64,000 bases of DNA from Bog-950 sp964493695 (lineage in GTDB: Bacteria; Bacteroidota; Bacteroidia; Chitinophagales; LD1): the NCBI GenBank assembly GCA_964493695.1, contig CAZBPG010000007.1, forward strand, positions 1 to 64,000. The letters run 5' to 3'. Position numbers and translations under genes: made by a program. This document shows, in pieces, positions 17,482 through 26,048 of the stretch. Within the stretch, counting starts at the first letter, position 1, and every line of letters starts with the position of its first letter. The notes beneath the pieces were generated by a model. It did not search any database. It was not told the DNA's origin and saw only the letters and a list, made by a program, of their open reading frames with translations.

Positions 17482-20400
17482 TTATTCCACCACCAATCTT
17501 CCAAACGCCTTTTGTTTTTCGGAAGTTGTAATGCTGTAGAAATAAATTCCGGCACTCATGCCCTCGCGGTTAATGGTAAACCGGTTGTCGCTCAGCGCAT
17601 TTATTTTCTTCAACAGCTTTCCGCTTACATCAAATAATTCGAAATGATAGGCACCGGTAATGCCCTCTACCGTTATTTGTGTTTGTTGTGTAAACGGATT
17701 GGGTGCGGCAATCACGGTTATACCCGCATCGCTGGTGGTGTTGTGAATAGCATTCGGTTCGGTAAGGCGGCTGCTGACAGTGTTGGTTTTTATCGGCTCG
17801 TTGTAATCGAAATAGATGCTGGCACTGTTTTTAATTTCGGTGTTCAGCGGTAAGCCGTTTTTCTTCTTTATGCGAAAGGTTACAAAGCCCTTGCTTGCCG
17901 GTTCGTTGGTGGCGCTGTCTACTAAGAAAATTGGATTAAACACCCAGGTGAGTATTCCATTTCCCGATACATCGAACGAAGTATACTCATGGCTGCTCGC
18001 CAGGTTTTCTATTGTGGCAGGATTGAGATAGGAGCTCAGCGTATCTTTCAGAATTATAAATGAGGTGGTATCGTTACCGGTGTTCTGGAAATGAATAGTA
18101 TAGGTAAGTATACTGTCTTCTTCAAAAATATCACCGGCAGGCGAAACTTCTTTTTCGTTAGGGTCCATGGAACCGGTTACCGGTTGCGTATAAATCTGAT
18201 GATTATCCAAAGTATCGCAATCTCCGCTGTAAGGCAGTACCCAGAACTCCTGCGTTAGCTGATAGCCGATAGGTGTATTGGCAGGCACGGTTAAAAACAC
18301 CTGCGGACGGTTAGCCCACGAAACAGACGCAGAGGCATCGGCCACCTGCCAGGTAACGGTGCGGTTGCCCGCATTATGCACGCCACCGTTGTTGCTGCTC
18401 TGGTAAACCAGAATAGGGTCGTATTTAAAAATGATAGTGGCCGGACCGCTGTACTGCGGATTGCTTTGCTGCCAAACCAAAATCCAGTACTGTTTGGTAA
18501 AACCGGGGTTGGCACTCGTCCAGCCGGGGTGCAGCGCCAAATCGAAACCGCTTACGCCACCCATGCCCATGTTCACCACAGCGGTATCGCTTACACCGGC
18601 AAAAGTAACCGGACCGGTGCTGCACAACACTACGTTGGAGCAGCCCCCCCAGTTGTTATAGGCCTGAAGGGTAAAACTGCCCGCTGCGGGAATTTGAATA
18701 GTATATAAACCGGTGTTGTTGGTGTAGCCGTAATAACTGCCTCCACTACCGGTGGCATATATGCTCATGCCGGTAATAGGTACTTCGCCCGAATCTTTTA
18801 CGCAATTGCCGTTGGCATCGTTAAAAGCGTATCCCTGTATCACGTTATGGCACGAAGTATAAATGTAAACATAGCCAATGCGGATACAGCCATCGGCACC
18901 TGTTACGGTAACGCTGTAACTGCCGCTTGACAGACCGGTAAGGGTTTGCGAAGTATCGCTGTTGCTCCACAAAAAGGTGAAAGGAGCAGTGCCGCCATAT
19001 ACGCTTACGGTTGCTGTGCCGTTGTTGCTGCAATTGGCGGAGGTGCCGGTGGCATATACATAATATCCGTAGTTGGTACTGCTTTGACTGACGAAGTAAG
19101 AAAAGGTAGCCTCACATAAAGCAGCATCGGTAACGGTAAGCGTGTAAGTGCCCGCTACAATACCGGTAATACTATCAGCGGTAGTGCCAGTGTTCCACAA
19201 ATAGGTATAAGGCGGGCTGCCACCGGTTACGGTTACCGAAAGCGAACCATCGGGTATGCCGTTGCAGCTTACCGGATGCGAACTTTGCAGGGCAACGACT
19301 ACACCGGTGTTCAGCAAAGTATCAGCCGCTATTTGCACACAGCCCGAATCATCGGTTACCCAAACCAGATAAATACCGGCCTGGTCAACAGTAATTTCAG
19401 AGGTATTGGCACCGTTGTTCCATTGAAAGCTGTAAGGTGGTGTGCCACCGGTTACGTTGGCAGTAAGGGTATCGGTGGTATGGGTGCAGCTTAAATCCTG
19501 CGAGGTAATGGAAACCACTAAAGTATTGTTGGCGCACGAACCGGTAACCACAGCGGTGGTGCTAACGGTGCAGCCGTTGGCATCGGTAATGATAGCGGAG
19601 TAAGTTCCCGAACACAATCCGGAAACATCTTCGGTAAACATAGCATTCGACCACAGGAAACTGTAAGGCGGAGTTCCACCGCCTACTGTTACATCAATAG
19701 CGCCATCGAAGGTACCGGTAGTAGATTCATTGATTACAACATGCGTAGCCGTTAACGGTGTGGGCTCGAAAACAGTACCGGTAACAGTAGTACTACAGCC
19801 CCACGAATCGGTAACGGTAGCAGCGTAATTACCTGCCATAAGGTTATTCATCATTTGCACCGTGCTGCCGTTGCTCCAGCTATAGGTATAAGGCGGGTGC
19901 CCACCGGTGGCTATAACCTGCAGGCCTCCATCATTTCCGCCAGCGCAGGATACACCGTTGGGAATAACCGTGGCCACTATCTGCGAAACCGAAATGCCAA
20001 CACCCCCGGAGCTGTTGCAGCCGTTGGCATCGGTAACGGTTAAAGTGGTATTGTAATAACCCTGGCTGGCATACACATGTACCGGTGTTATAAGGTTAGA
20101 GGTGGAGCCATCGCCAAAGTCCCAGATATAGGTAAAGGGCGGTGTACCCGATTGTATTTGCGCAACAAAGCTAACCGGCTGCCCCGCACAGGTTATAGTA
20201 TCGTTTACAAGCAGGGTAACATTTGCGTAAGGGAAAGCGGTGATAGTTACAAAGTCGGTATCCATGGCGCCTATGTTATCGGTAACTATTACCCGGTAGG
20301 TATAAGTGCCGTAAACCACTACCGTGGGGTTAGCCACCGTAGCACTGTTAAGTCCTATGGTAGGCGACCAGGCATAAGTATACGGACCGGTGCCACCGGC

Positions 20401-20538
20401 AGCGGTGGGGGAACCTCCAAGGTTTAAAGAAGTAAAGACACAAACGGTTTGGTCGGCACCCGCATTGGCGGTTAGCTGTGCGCTGGTTTCGGTTGCCAGT
20501 AAAAAAAGAAACAGCAGGGGGAGTAAAAAATTCTTCAT
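17482..20538 (-). CDS. Large secreted PKD/SprB-repeat protein with T9SS sorting domain
   Basis: This 1018-residue protein has a signal peptide (about 1-20), a PKD domain (about 105-185, WDFGDGST), roughly five SprB-type repeats (GTYSVTVTDANGC-like units, about 190-560), a carboxypeptidase-regulatory-like segment with FNDANGNCVKDSGE near 575, a DPNEKEVSP module typical of Bacteroidota surface proteins, and a C-terminal type A T9SS sorting domain (about the last 75 residues). It is probably exported and anchored as an adhesin-like surface protein. Thr-Gly pairs give many ACCGGT hexamers here. Confidence 0.88.
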   Translation of the reverse strand: MKNFLLPLLFLFLLATETSAQLTANAGADQTVCVFTSLNLGGSPTAAGGTGPYTYAWSPTIGLNSATVANPTVVVYGTYTYRVIVTDNIGAMDTDFVTITAFPYANVTLLVNDTITCAGQPVSFVAQIQSGTPPFTYIWDFGDGSTSNLITPVHVYASQGYYNTTLTVTDANGCNSSGGVGISVSQIVATVIPNGVSCAGGNDGGLQVIATGGHPPYTYSWSNGSTVQMMNNLMAGNYAATVTDSWGCSTTVTGTVFEPTPLTATHVVINESTTGTFDGAIDVTVGGGTPPYSFLWSNAMFTEDVSGLCSGTYSAIITDANGCTVSTTAVVTGSCANNTLVVSITSQDLSCTHTTDTLTANVTGGTPPYSFQWNNGANTSEITVDQAGIYLVWVTDDSGCVQIAADTLLNTGVVVALQSSHPVSCNGIPDGSLSVTVTGGSPPYTYLWNTGTTADSITGIVAGTYTLTVTDAALCEATFSYFVSQSSTNYGYYVYATGTSANCSNNGTATVSVYGGTAPFTFLWSNSDTSQTLTGLSSGSYSVTVTGADGCIRIGYVYIYTSCHNVIQGYAFNDANGNCVKDSGEVPITGMSIYATGSGGSYYGYTNNTGLYTIQIPAAGSFTLQAYNNWGGCSNVVLCSTGPVTFAGVSDTAVVNMGMGGVSGFDLALHPGWTSANPGFTKQYWILVWQQSNPQYSGPATIIFKYDPILVYQSSNNGGVHNAGNRTVTWQVADASASVSWANRPQVFLTVPANTPIGYQLTQEFWVLPYSGDCDTLDNHQIYTQPVTGSMDPNEKEVSPAGDIFEEDSILTYTIHFQNTGNDTTSFIILKDTLSSYLNPATIENLASSHEYTSFDVSGNGILTWVFNPIFLVDSATNEPASKGFVTFRIKKKNGLPLNTEIKNSASIYFDYNEPIKTNTVSSRLTEPNAIHNTTSDAGITVIAAPNPFTQQTQITVEGITGAYHFELFDVSGKLLKKINALSDNRFTINREGMSAGIYFYSITTSEKQKAFGRLVVE

Positions 20539-20647
20539 AGTGGTTGGTTTAATATGTAATGAACAGGTTAAAGAGCGGAACAGTAAAAGAAAGGTTGTGT
20601 GTGCAACTATATTTCTGATAGAAGCGTCAGGCGGGGAATTTTTTTGG

Positions 20648-20769
20648 GGCGGACTTTAGTCCGCCCTATAAAAAAGATTTTTCCGCTTATCTTGTTTGCG
20701 GTCTGATTAATCAGACCGCAAGGCAAGGATAAAAGGAATATCCTCTGTTTAAACCGGACTAAAGTCCGG
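20648..20769 (+). repeat. Triple-palindrome element, copy A
   Basis: It consists of an outer palindrome at 20648-20665, a perfect 24-nt central palindrome at 20697-20720 and an outer palindrome at 20754-20769 (CCGGACTAAAGTCCGG). The two outer palindromes are also complementary to each other around GGACTTTAGTCC, so the whole unit can close into one large stem. Its scaffold matches copy C, while the central stem has different paired bases. Confidence 0.85.
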
Positions 20770-20849
20770 GATATACGTTTGGGTCTGTTGCAGACGACCC
20801 TGCGCGAGTTGAATAGCCGCAGGGTTCTGAAGCGGAAACCCGGGGAAAG

Positions 20850-20973
20850 AAGCGGACTTTAGTCCGCCCTATAAAAAAGATTTTTCCGCTTATCTTGTTT
20901 GCGGTCTGATTAATCAGACCGCAAGGCAAGGATAAAAGGAATATCCTCTGTTTAAACCGGACTGAAGTCCTGG
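20850..20973 (+). repeat. Triple-palindrome element, copy B
   Basis: It is nearly identical to copy A and lies 203 bp downstream in the same orientation. The outer palindrome is at 20852-20867, the central one at 20900-20923, and a slightly degenerate third one at 20957-20973. The near identity indicates recent duplication. Confidence 0.85.
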
Positions 20974-21098
20974 ATTCACATTTTTGGGGAGGCACACAGA
21001 ACAAAAGAATAGCGGCAAAAGATTGTTATGCGGCAGTAAGCCCGCCACCGCAAGGCCGTCTGTAAGCAGATAACAGTAAGATATGCGTTATTACATAC

Positions 21099-21324
21099 TT
21101 CCGAAAATTCAGAACTAAATAAAAATATAAAATTTAGCATTTCTGAATTTACAGAAATTATACTTAGCTAATTAGATAATAATTCCGCATTTTCAGAACT
21201 ATTAAAATATAATTTATACCTCAATTCAGAATATACCGAAAAATTAGTAAATATAGTATTAAATATTTCGGAATTTACCGAATCATAACAATTGAAATTT
21301 TAATTCAATTCGGAATATTCTGAA
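21099..21324. repeat. Six 16-bp dyads spaced exactly 42 bp (array II)
   Basis: Six matches to TTCNNNATNTNCNGAA-like dyads (consensus TTCNGAA, 2 bp, TWCNGAA) start at 21099, 21141, 21183, 21225, 21267 and 21309. Each step is exactly 42 bp, or four turns of B-DNA. The 26-bp spacers are very AT-rich and do not match each other, so only the dyads and the distance are conserved. The array ends 69 bp before an unrecognised gene, and the last dyad overlaps where a -33 element would lie. It looks like a phased protein-binding array. It is not CRISPR: the repeats are short and degenerate. Confidence 0.85.
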
Positions 21325-21341
21325 TTTATAAAAAATCTTTC

Positions 21342-21349
21342 TACCTTGC
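21342..21349 (+). promoter_or_regulatory. Possible -7 element before the array II gene
   Basis: TACCTTGC resembles the Bacteroidota -7 consensus TAnnTTTG at six of eight positions. It lies 44 nt before the ATG. The expected -33 region falls in the last dyad of array II. This is a weak motif call. Confidence 0.3.
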
Positions 21350-21393
21350 ATATTCAATACCCTAAATGCCATAAACCGTCAAACTTATAGCCT

Positions 21394-22086
21394 ATGTTAG
21401 ACCCTATTCGCTTAGTTACTGATCTTTTTAAAGAAAAGAACTTGTCTGATGCTAACCTCCGAACGTTTGCCGAAGTCTTCCTGATTCGCCTTTCGCAACC
21501 CGACAACAACCCGGGCGGCATCTACAACCAGCTACTGCTTAACACTACCACTTTATATCAAAACTATTACGGCACCATTACCAACCAGCTTACCAAAGAA
21601 GCTATAGGGCAGGGCACCACCATTGCCATGAACAATGCGCGGGCAAAGGTAATTGCCAAGCTGAGTTCGCTGCAAGGGTTGGTGCAGTTTAAGTTTGGCG
21701 AAAGCAGCGCCATATATCAGGAGTTTTACCCGCGGGGTATGAAGGAATACCACCACGCTACTATTGACGGCCTTACTACTCCGCTCATGCGCTACCGCAC
21801 TACCGCTGCCCTGCGCCTTAATGCCGACTATCCGGGCGAGGTAACGGAGGTAACCGGCCTTATCAATAGTTTTTTAGACGCGCGCAAAACACAGGAACTG
21901 GTGTATGCAGAGGTAGATGCCATAGCCACCGGCCGGCACACACACCGCAAGAAACTTACGCTGCAACTTACTAAATGCTTTCTGGTAATAGCCAGCGACC
22001 ATCTCGAAAACCCCGACCAGTTTGATAATTATTACGAACCGCGGTATTTGCCAATAAGAAAAGGGAAGAAGAAAGAGAAGGGTTGA
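21394..22086 (+). CDS. Unrecognised protein downstream of the phased dyad array
   Basis: I do not recognise this 230-residue protein as a named family. It has no signal peptide or membrane segment and looks mainly helical. The middle contains EFYPRGMKEYHHAT and the C-terminus is a lysine-rich tail (IRKGKKKEKG). The composition is soluble, and GC content is higher than in the AT-rich upstream array. Array II and two triple-palindrome elements lie directly upstream, so it may be regulated by, or belong with, those elements. It converges on kbl with no gap. Confidence 0.75.
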   Translation: MLDPIRLVTDLFKEKNLSDANLRTFAEVFLIRLSQPDNNPGGIYNQLLLNTTTLYQNYYGTITNQLTKEAIGQGTTIAMNNARAKVIAKLSSLQGLVQFKFGESSAIYQEFYPRGMKEYHHATIDGLTTPLMRYRTTAALRLNADYPGEVTEVTGLINSFLDARKTQELVYAEVDAIATGRHTHRKKLTLQLTKCFLVIASDHLENPDQFDNYYEPRYLPIRKGKKKEKG

Positions 22087-23271
22087 TTACTTAATCACAC
22101 CCAGCTCCTTACCCACCTTGGTAAACGCAGCAATACATTTATCTAAATGTTCGCGTTCGTGAGCGGCACTTACCTGCACCCTTATGCGCGCCTTGCCCTT
22201 CGCCACCACCGGAAAGAAGAACCCTATTACATAAATGCCTTCGTCTAAAAGCTTGGCGGCAAAGTTTTGTGCCAGCACGGCATCGTAAAGCATCACCGGT
22301 GTAATAGGATGCACACCGGGCTTAATGTCGAAACCGGCACCGGTCATCTTTTCGCGAAAATAACGGGTGTTAGTTTCCAGCTTATCGCGCAGGGCAGTGG
22401 TTTCGCTCAGCATATCCAGCACGGCAATACTCGCCCCCACAATAGCGGGCATTAACGTATTGCTGAACAAATACGGCCGCGAACGCTGACGAAGCAGCTC
22501 AATAATTTCTTTTTTACCCGAAGTAAAACCACCGCTTGCTCCGCCCAGTGCTTTGCCCAGCGTACCGGTGATGATATCTATTTTGCCATGTACCCCGCAA
22601 TACTCCGGTGTACCGCGACCGGTCTTGCCAATAAAGCCCGAAGCGTGACATTCATCTACCATTATCATCGCATTATACTTATTGGCCAATGCTACAATTT
22701 TATCCAGTTGTGCAATCGTTCCATCCATGCTGAACACGCCATCGGTAACAATAATGCGCGACCGGTTCTTTTGCGTGGCAATCAGTTGCGTTTCCAAATC
22801 TTCCATGTCGTTATTCTTATAACGCAAACGCTCAGCTTTACACAAGCGCACACCGTCAATGATGGAAGCATGATTCAATTCATCTGAAATAATTGCATCT
22901 TCTTCGTTGAACAAAGGTTCAAACACACCACCGTTGGCATCGAAAGCCGCGGCATAAAGTATAGTATCTTCTGTCCACAAAAACTCCGAAATTTTTTGCT
23001 CCAGTTCTTTATGAATATCCTGTGTGCCGCAAATAAAACGCACACTGCTCATGCCATAGCCGTGGGTGTCAATTGTTTTTTTGGCAGCTTCAATAACCTT
23101 AGGATGAGAGCTTAACCCCAAATAATTATTGGCGCAGAAATTAAGGACGGTCTTTCCGCCAACACTAATTTCGGCCGCTTGCGGAGAGGCGATAATGCGT
23201 TCGGTTTTATAAAGCCCGCTGGCTTTAATTTCTTCTACATCTTTTTGTAATCGCTGCTGAATGGAATACAT
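22087..23271 (-). CDS. kbl: Glycine C-acetyltransferase (2-amino-3-ketobutyrate CoA ligase)
   Basis: This 394-residue alpha-oxoamine synthase has the PLP lysine at K240 in TGTLGKALGGASGG and a VDECHASGFIG segment. With threonine dehydrogenase it converts threonine via 2-amino-3-ketobutyrate to glycine and acetyl-CoA. The start lies 2 nt after the stop of a RelE/ParE-type toxin gene, so the three minus-strand genes form one likely operon. No tdh is visible in the window. Confidence 0.9.
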   Translation of the reverse strand: MYSIQQRLQKDVEEIKASGLYKTERIIASPQAAEISVGGKTVLNFCANNYLGLSSHPKVIEAAKKTIDTHGYGMSSVRFICGTQDIHKELEQKISEFLWTEDTILYAAAFDANGGVFEPLFNEEDAIISDELNHASIIDGVRLCKAERLRYKNNDMEDLETQLIATQKNRSRIIVTDGVFSMDGTIAQLDKIVALANKYNAMIMVDECHASGFIGKTGRGTPEYCGVHGKIDIITGTLGKALGGASGGFTSGKKEIIELLRQRSRPYLFSNTLMPAIVGASIAVLDMLSETTALRDKLETNTRYFREKMTGAGFDIKPGVHPITPVMLYDAVLAQNFAAKLLDEGIYVIGFFFPVVAKGKARIRVQVSAAHEREHLDKCIAAFTKVGKELGVIK

Positions 23272-23273
23272 GG

Positions 23274-23609
23274 TTAAGGTTTTACTCTTCGTAATTTTTT
23301 AAGTTGAACGGGACTTCGTTTGCCATGAAAAATATCAAGTACCCAAACTTCAGTCTTCACAATCTTGTAAATTATTTTGTAAGTAGAAGCATAAACTGCT
23401 TTGCGGTAAACGTGATTTTTGGTGGGAAGTTCCGGACATTCGGGATAAGCATATGGATGTTGCCAAAGAGAATTTCCTAAATCCTGAATTTCTGAATCTA
23501 CTCTGTCCGCTTGCCGCACGGAATCTAAAGCGATAAATTCATACACCGACTGAAGAGATAATTTGGCATGGTTTGTCCAAACTATTTGTAGCCTCTTTGT
23601 TTCTTCCAT
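23274..23609 (-). CDS. RelE/ParE-family toxin
   Basis: This 111-residue protein matches the RelE/ParE fold: an N-terminal strand-helix pair (IVWTNHAKLSLQSVYEFIA) and a C-terminal strand with YKIIYKI and VLDIFHGKRSP. ParE members poison gyrase and RelE members cut mRNA; the two cannot be separated here. It overlaps the upstream antitoxin-like gene by 28 nt and is followed 2 nt later by kbl. Confidence 0.8.
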   Translation of the reverse strand: MEETKRLQIVWTNHAKLSLQSVYEFIALDSVRQADRVDSEIQDLGNSLWQHPYAYPECPELPTKNHVYRKAVYASTYKIIYKIVKTEVWVLDIFHGKRSPVQLKKLRRVKP

Positions 23610-23863
23610 GTTTCCATTTCCTTTTTCAGTTGCGCGGGCGTATAAACTCTGCCGGCCTTTATATCAGCTTCGGCAGAAGCAATTCGATTTTTAAACTCTT
23701 TTACCGAAAGTTGTTTACCATTAGCATAGTAGTCGGTCATCTTTTCTTTTGTCTTTTGCTTTGGCTTCGAAATCTTTACATCTACTACTTCTTTTTGCTT
23801 AAGAAGCTTAGCGGCAAATAATTCTTCGTTGGTTCCCTTTCTTATTTCAACGCGTAAAAACAT
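23582..23863 (-). CDS. Probable antitoxin of the RelE/ParE pair
   Basis: This 93-residue, lysine-rich protein directly precedes and overlaps the toxin gene. The C-terminal half (LSVKEFKNRIASAEADIKAG) looks like the helical toxin-binding part of an antitoxin. I cannot name its DNA-binding family. The call rests on position, size and composition. Confidence 0.65.
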   Translation of the reverse strand: MFLRVEIRKGTNEELFAAKLLKQKEVVDVKISKPKQKTKEKMTDYYANGKQLSVKEFKNRIASAEADIKAGRVYTPAQLKKEMETWKKQRGYK

Positions 23864-23948
23864 AGCTTCAAATTTTCATCGAAGATAAAACAAAACACAA
23901 AGTACACGGAATCGTTTTTCTTAAACGACTATTTTCGCCTACAAATAA

Positions 23949-23973
23949 AAATCATCCCTGTAAGGGATGATTT
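23949..23973. promoter_or_regulatory. 11-bp hairpin before trhO
   Basis: AAATCATCCCT pairs perfectly with the following complement across a GTA loop. It lies between the antitoxin and trhO genes, just before the trhO ribosome-binding site, and could be a small palindromic repeat or a 5'-UTR hairpin. Confidence 0.45.
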
Positions 23974-23981
23974 AGGAGAGG
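23974..23981 (+). promoter_or_regulatory. Unusually strong Shine-Dalgarno site for trhO
   Basis: AGGAGAGG lies 3-4 nt before the trhO ATG. Most genes in this window lack a recognisable Shine-Dalgarno sequence, as is common in Bacteroidota, so this site stands out. Confidence 0.6.
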
Positions 23982-23984
23982 CTT

Positions 23985-24917
23985 ATGAAACCATATCAAA
24001 CCTTACTTTATTACAAGTACACCCGCATACCGGATGCCGAAGAGTTTGCACAACACCATCTGGAGTTTTGCGAGCGCCTGGGCATTGTGGGCAGAATAAT
24101 TATTGCCGGTGAAGGACTGAACGGAACTATCAGCGGCACGGTGGTGCAGTGCAAAAAATATATGGATACGGTAAAATCGAATCCGCTGTTTGAAGGAATT
24201 GAATTTAAAATAGATGAAGTAGATGCACCCACTTTCGAAAGATTGTATGTGCGTGTAAAACCTGAAATAGTACACAGCAGCCTGCGCGGTTTGAAGAACG
24301 TTGACCCGAACGAAACCACCGGTATACATTTAAAGCCGCATGAAGTAGATGAAATGATAGAACAGGAGGATGTGGTGTTTGTAGACGTGCGCAGTAACTA
24401 CGAAAGCGGAGTAGGTCATTTTAAAAACGCACTGAAACTTGACATTGACAACTTCCGCGATTTTCCCGAACAGCTCAAACAACTCGAACATTTAAAAAAT
24501 AAAAAAGTAGTAACCTACTGCACCGGTGGCATTAAATGCGAAAAGGCCAGCGGTTATCTGTTGCAGAATGGTTTTAAAAATGTTTATCAGGTGGACGGAG
24601 GTGTGGTGAAGTATGCCAAGGAAACCGGTGGCAAAAACTTTGAGGGTAAACTGTATGTGTTCGATAACCGGGTGGTGGTGGATGTAAATTCGGTAGCTCC
24701 ATCTATTGTGTCTACCTGCAAAATCTGCGGAACAAAATCGGCCCACATGGTCAACTGCGCCAATGCCGAATGCAACGAACATTTTGTGTTGTGCGAAGAT
24801 TGCGGCTGGAAAATGCAAGGCTGTTGCAGCGAAGCCTGCATGAAAGCACCGGCCAAACGCGCGTATGACGGCACCGGTTATTATCAAAGAGAAGCAAATA
24901 CAATAGAACGCAGATGA
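23985..24917 (+). CDS. trhO: tRNA uridine(34) hydroxylase / rhodanese-like TrhO
   Basis: This 310-residue protein has an N-terminal acylphosphatase-like domain (IIIAGEGLNGTISG), a central rhodanese domain with catalytic Cys179 in CTGGIKCEKA, and a C-terminal cysteine-rich region (CKICG, CEDCGWKMQGCC) that may bind zinc. The family makes 5-hydroxyuridine at tRNA position 34 using oxygen. The last codons lie inside one arm of a dispersed repeat (24909-24991). Confidence 0.9.
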   Translation: MKPYQTLLYYKYTRIPDAEEFAQHHLEFCERLGIVGRIIIAGEGLNGTISGTVVQCKKYMDTVKSNPLFEGIEFKIDEVDAPTFERLYVRVKPEIVHSSLRGLKNVDPNETTGIHLKPHEVDEMIEQEDVVFVDVRSNYESGVGHFKNALKLDIDNFRDFPEQLKQLEHLKNKKVVTYCTGGIKCEKASGYLLQNGFKNVYQVDGGVVKYAKETGGKNFEGKLYVFDNRVVVDVNSVAPSIVSTCKICGTKSAHMVNCANAECNEHFVLCEDCGWKMQGCCSEACMKAPAKRAYDGTGYYQREANTIERR

Positions 24918-24991
24918 CACTGAAAAATATGATTAACGCAGATTTTAAAATCCGTTTTAATCCGTCCCAATCTGCGTCATCCGCGTGCCAA
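24909..24991. repeat. Dispersed ACGCAGAT-type inverted repeat
   Basis: An imperfect inverted repeat has arms around AACGCAGATGACAC (overlapping the trhO stop) and its near-complement ending in GCGTCATCCGCGTGCC. A nested ACGCAGATT/AATCTGCGT pair lies inside. The same words form the element at 62183-62262, so this is a dispersed family. Confidence 0.6.
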
Positions 24992-24996
24992 TGTAT

Positions 24997-26019
24997 TTAT
25001 GGATTTGTTCTTTCTGCTTCATACTGGTAAATAGTATAAAGCAAAGTTTTGCCCACAGCATTCAAAGTAGTTTTATCAATCACCTCCATATTGTCGGCAT
25101 GGGTATGCCAGTAACTTCCGAAAGTTCCTGATGGAGAGCCGGGGTCGTATTGAATAATATCAATGGTGGGAATTTTTGCCACCCGATTGATGTAAATGTG
25201 GTCGTCAGTAATTCCTGCAATAGTCTGATTGCTGAAAAAGTTGGAGTAGCCAAGTGTATTCGCATTTGCCCAAACTTTATCCTGCACCCAACCGGCATTG
25301 AAAGAAGAATTTCCTTCGCGCGCAAATACAGCACCTTTGGCAGCAGCCATATCTAACAGAATTCCGAAATCGGCTTTGTAACCGGGCACATGCGGATTGG
25401 CGCTCCAGTGCTGCGACCCCAGGCACCAGGAACCTTCATTATCATAACTACCGGGCTTCACAATATCATCCAGCGAAGAAGAATAACCCCGGTCTTCGGC
25501 ATCATTAAAAAAGAAATCAATGCCAATATTTTTTAGCGGAGAAGATTGAATGGCGCGTGCAATTTCCAGTAATGTTCCTACTCCACTCGCTCCATCGCAG
25601 GCAGAGAGAATCGGTTTGTCTCTGTCTTTCGTATCCTGGTCGGCCCAGGGGCGGCTGTCCCAATGCGAGGAGAGTAGAATTCGGTTTGTTGCTGCAGGAT
25701 TAATAGAGCCGATGATGTTGGTGCATTTCAGATTCACTCCGTCAAAGCCTTTCACCTCAAACTTCTGCACGTAAACGGTGTCGGTATATTTTTTTATTTC
25801 TTCTATCAAATACTTCGCACAGGCTTCATGCCCTTTGGAGTTCATTTCGCGAGTACCAAAATTTAACTGCGCTTGTATGTAGTTATATGCAGAATCGCTG
25901 CTGAATGCCGGTGCATTTACTACAATTTGTTTGGGCGGGTCTACAACCGGTTGTATGGATTGATTACACTTATCACAAGAAGCAAGGAAGAGCAGAAATA
26001 TTGGAAAGAGTTTTTTCAT
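24997..26019 (-). CDS. M28 family zinc peptidase / glutaminyl cyclase-like lipoprotein
   Basis: This 340-residue protein has an N-terminal lipoprotein signal (FLASC). The M28 core includes SSHWDSRPWADQD, CDGASGVGTLLEIAR and FNDAEDRG with metal-ligand positions, and a late HTHADNMEVID. This pattern is closest to glutaminyl-peptide cyclotransferase-like enzymes, which form N-terminal pyroglutamate. I use the ATG at 26019 rather than an adjacent GTG at 26022. The upstream region is one arm of the inverted repeat that encloses the neighbouring GxxExxY gene. Confidence 0.85.
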   Translation of the reverse strand: MKKLFPIFLLFLASCDKCNQSIQPVVDPPKQIVVNAPAFSSDSAYNYIQAQLNFGTREMNSKGHEACAKYLIEEIKKYTDTVYVQKFEVKGFDGVNLKCTNIIGSINPAATNRILLSSHWDSRPWADQDTKDRDKPILSACDGASGVGTLLEIARAIQSSPLKNIGIDFFFNDAEDRGYSSSLDDIVKPGSYDNEGSWCLGSQHWSANPHVPGYKADFGILLDMAAAKGAVFAREGNSSFNAGWVQDKVWANANTLGYSNFFSNQTIAGITDDHIYINRVAKIPTIDIIQYDPGSPSGTFGSYWHTHADNMEVIDKTTLNAVGKTLLYTIYQYEAERTNP

Positions 26020-26024
26020 CACAG

Positions 26025-26048
26025 CAGATTATACAGATAAAACAGATT
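26025..26048 (+). repeat. Left inverted repeat of the GxxExxY cassette
   Basis: This 24-nt sequence (beginning CAGATTATACAG) is the exact reverse complement of 26449-26472. It overlaps the stop codon of the GxxExxY gene and ends 6 nt before the M28 ATG. Confidence 0.85.

Noticed and set aside
17482..20538. Many long antisense frames opposite the SprB-repeat gene
   Set aside because: They are frame shadows caused by repetitive GC-rich codons; the minus-strand frame carries signal peptide, domains and sorting signal.
21057..21072. Possible seventh dyad of array II
   Set aside because: TCTG-TAAG-CAGA is centred exactly 42 bp upstream but its arms are offset by one base and do not match the consensus, so it may be chance.
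21099..21324. CRISPR-like regular spacing
   Set aside because: Repeats are 16 bp and degenerate, spacers are AT-rich and unlike protospacers, and no cas gene is near.
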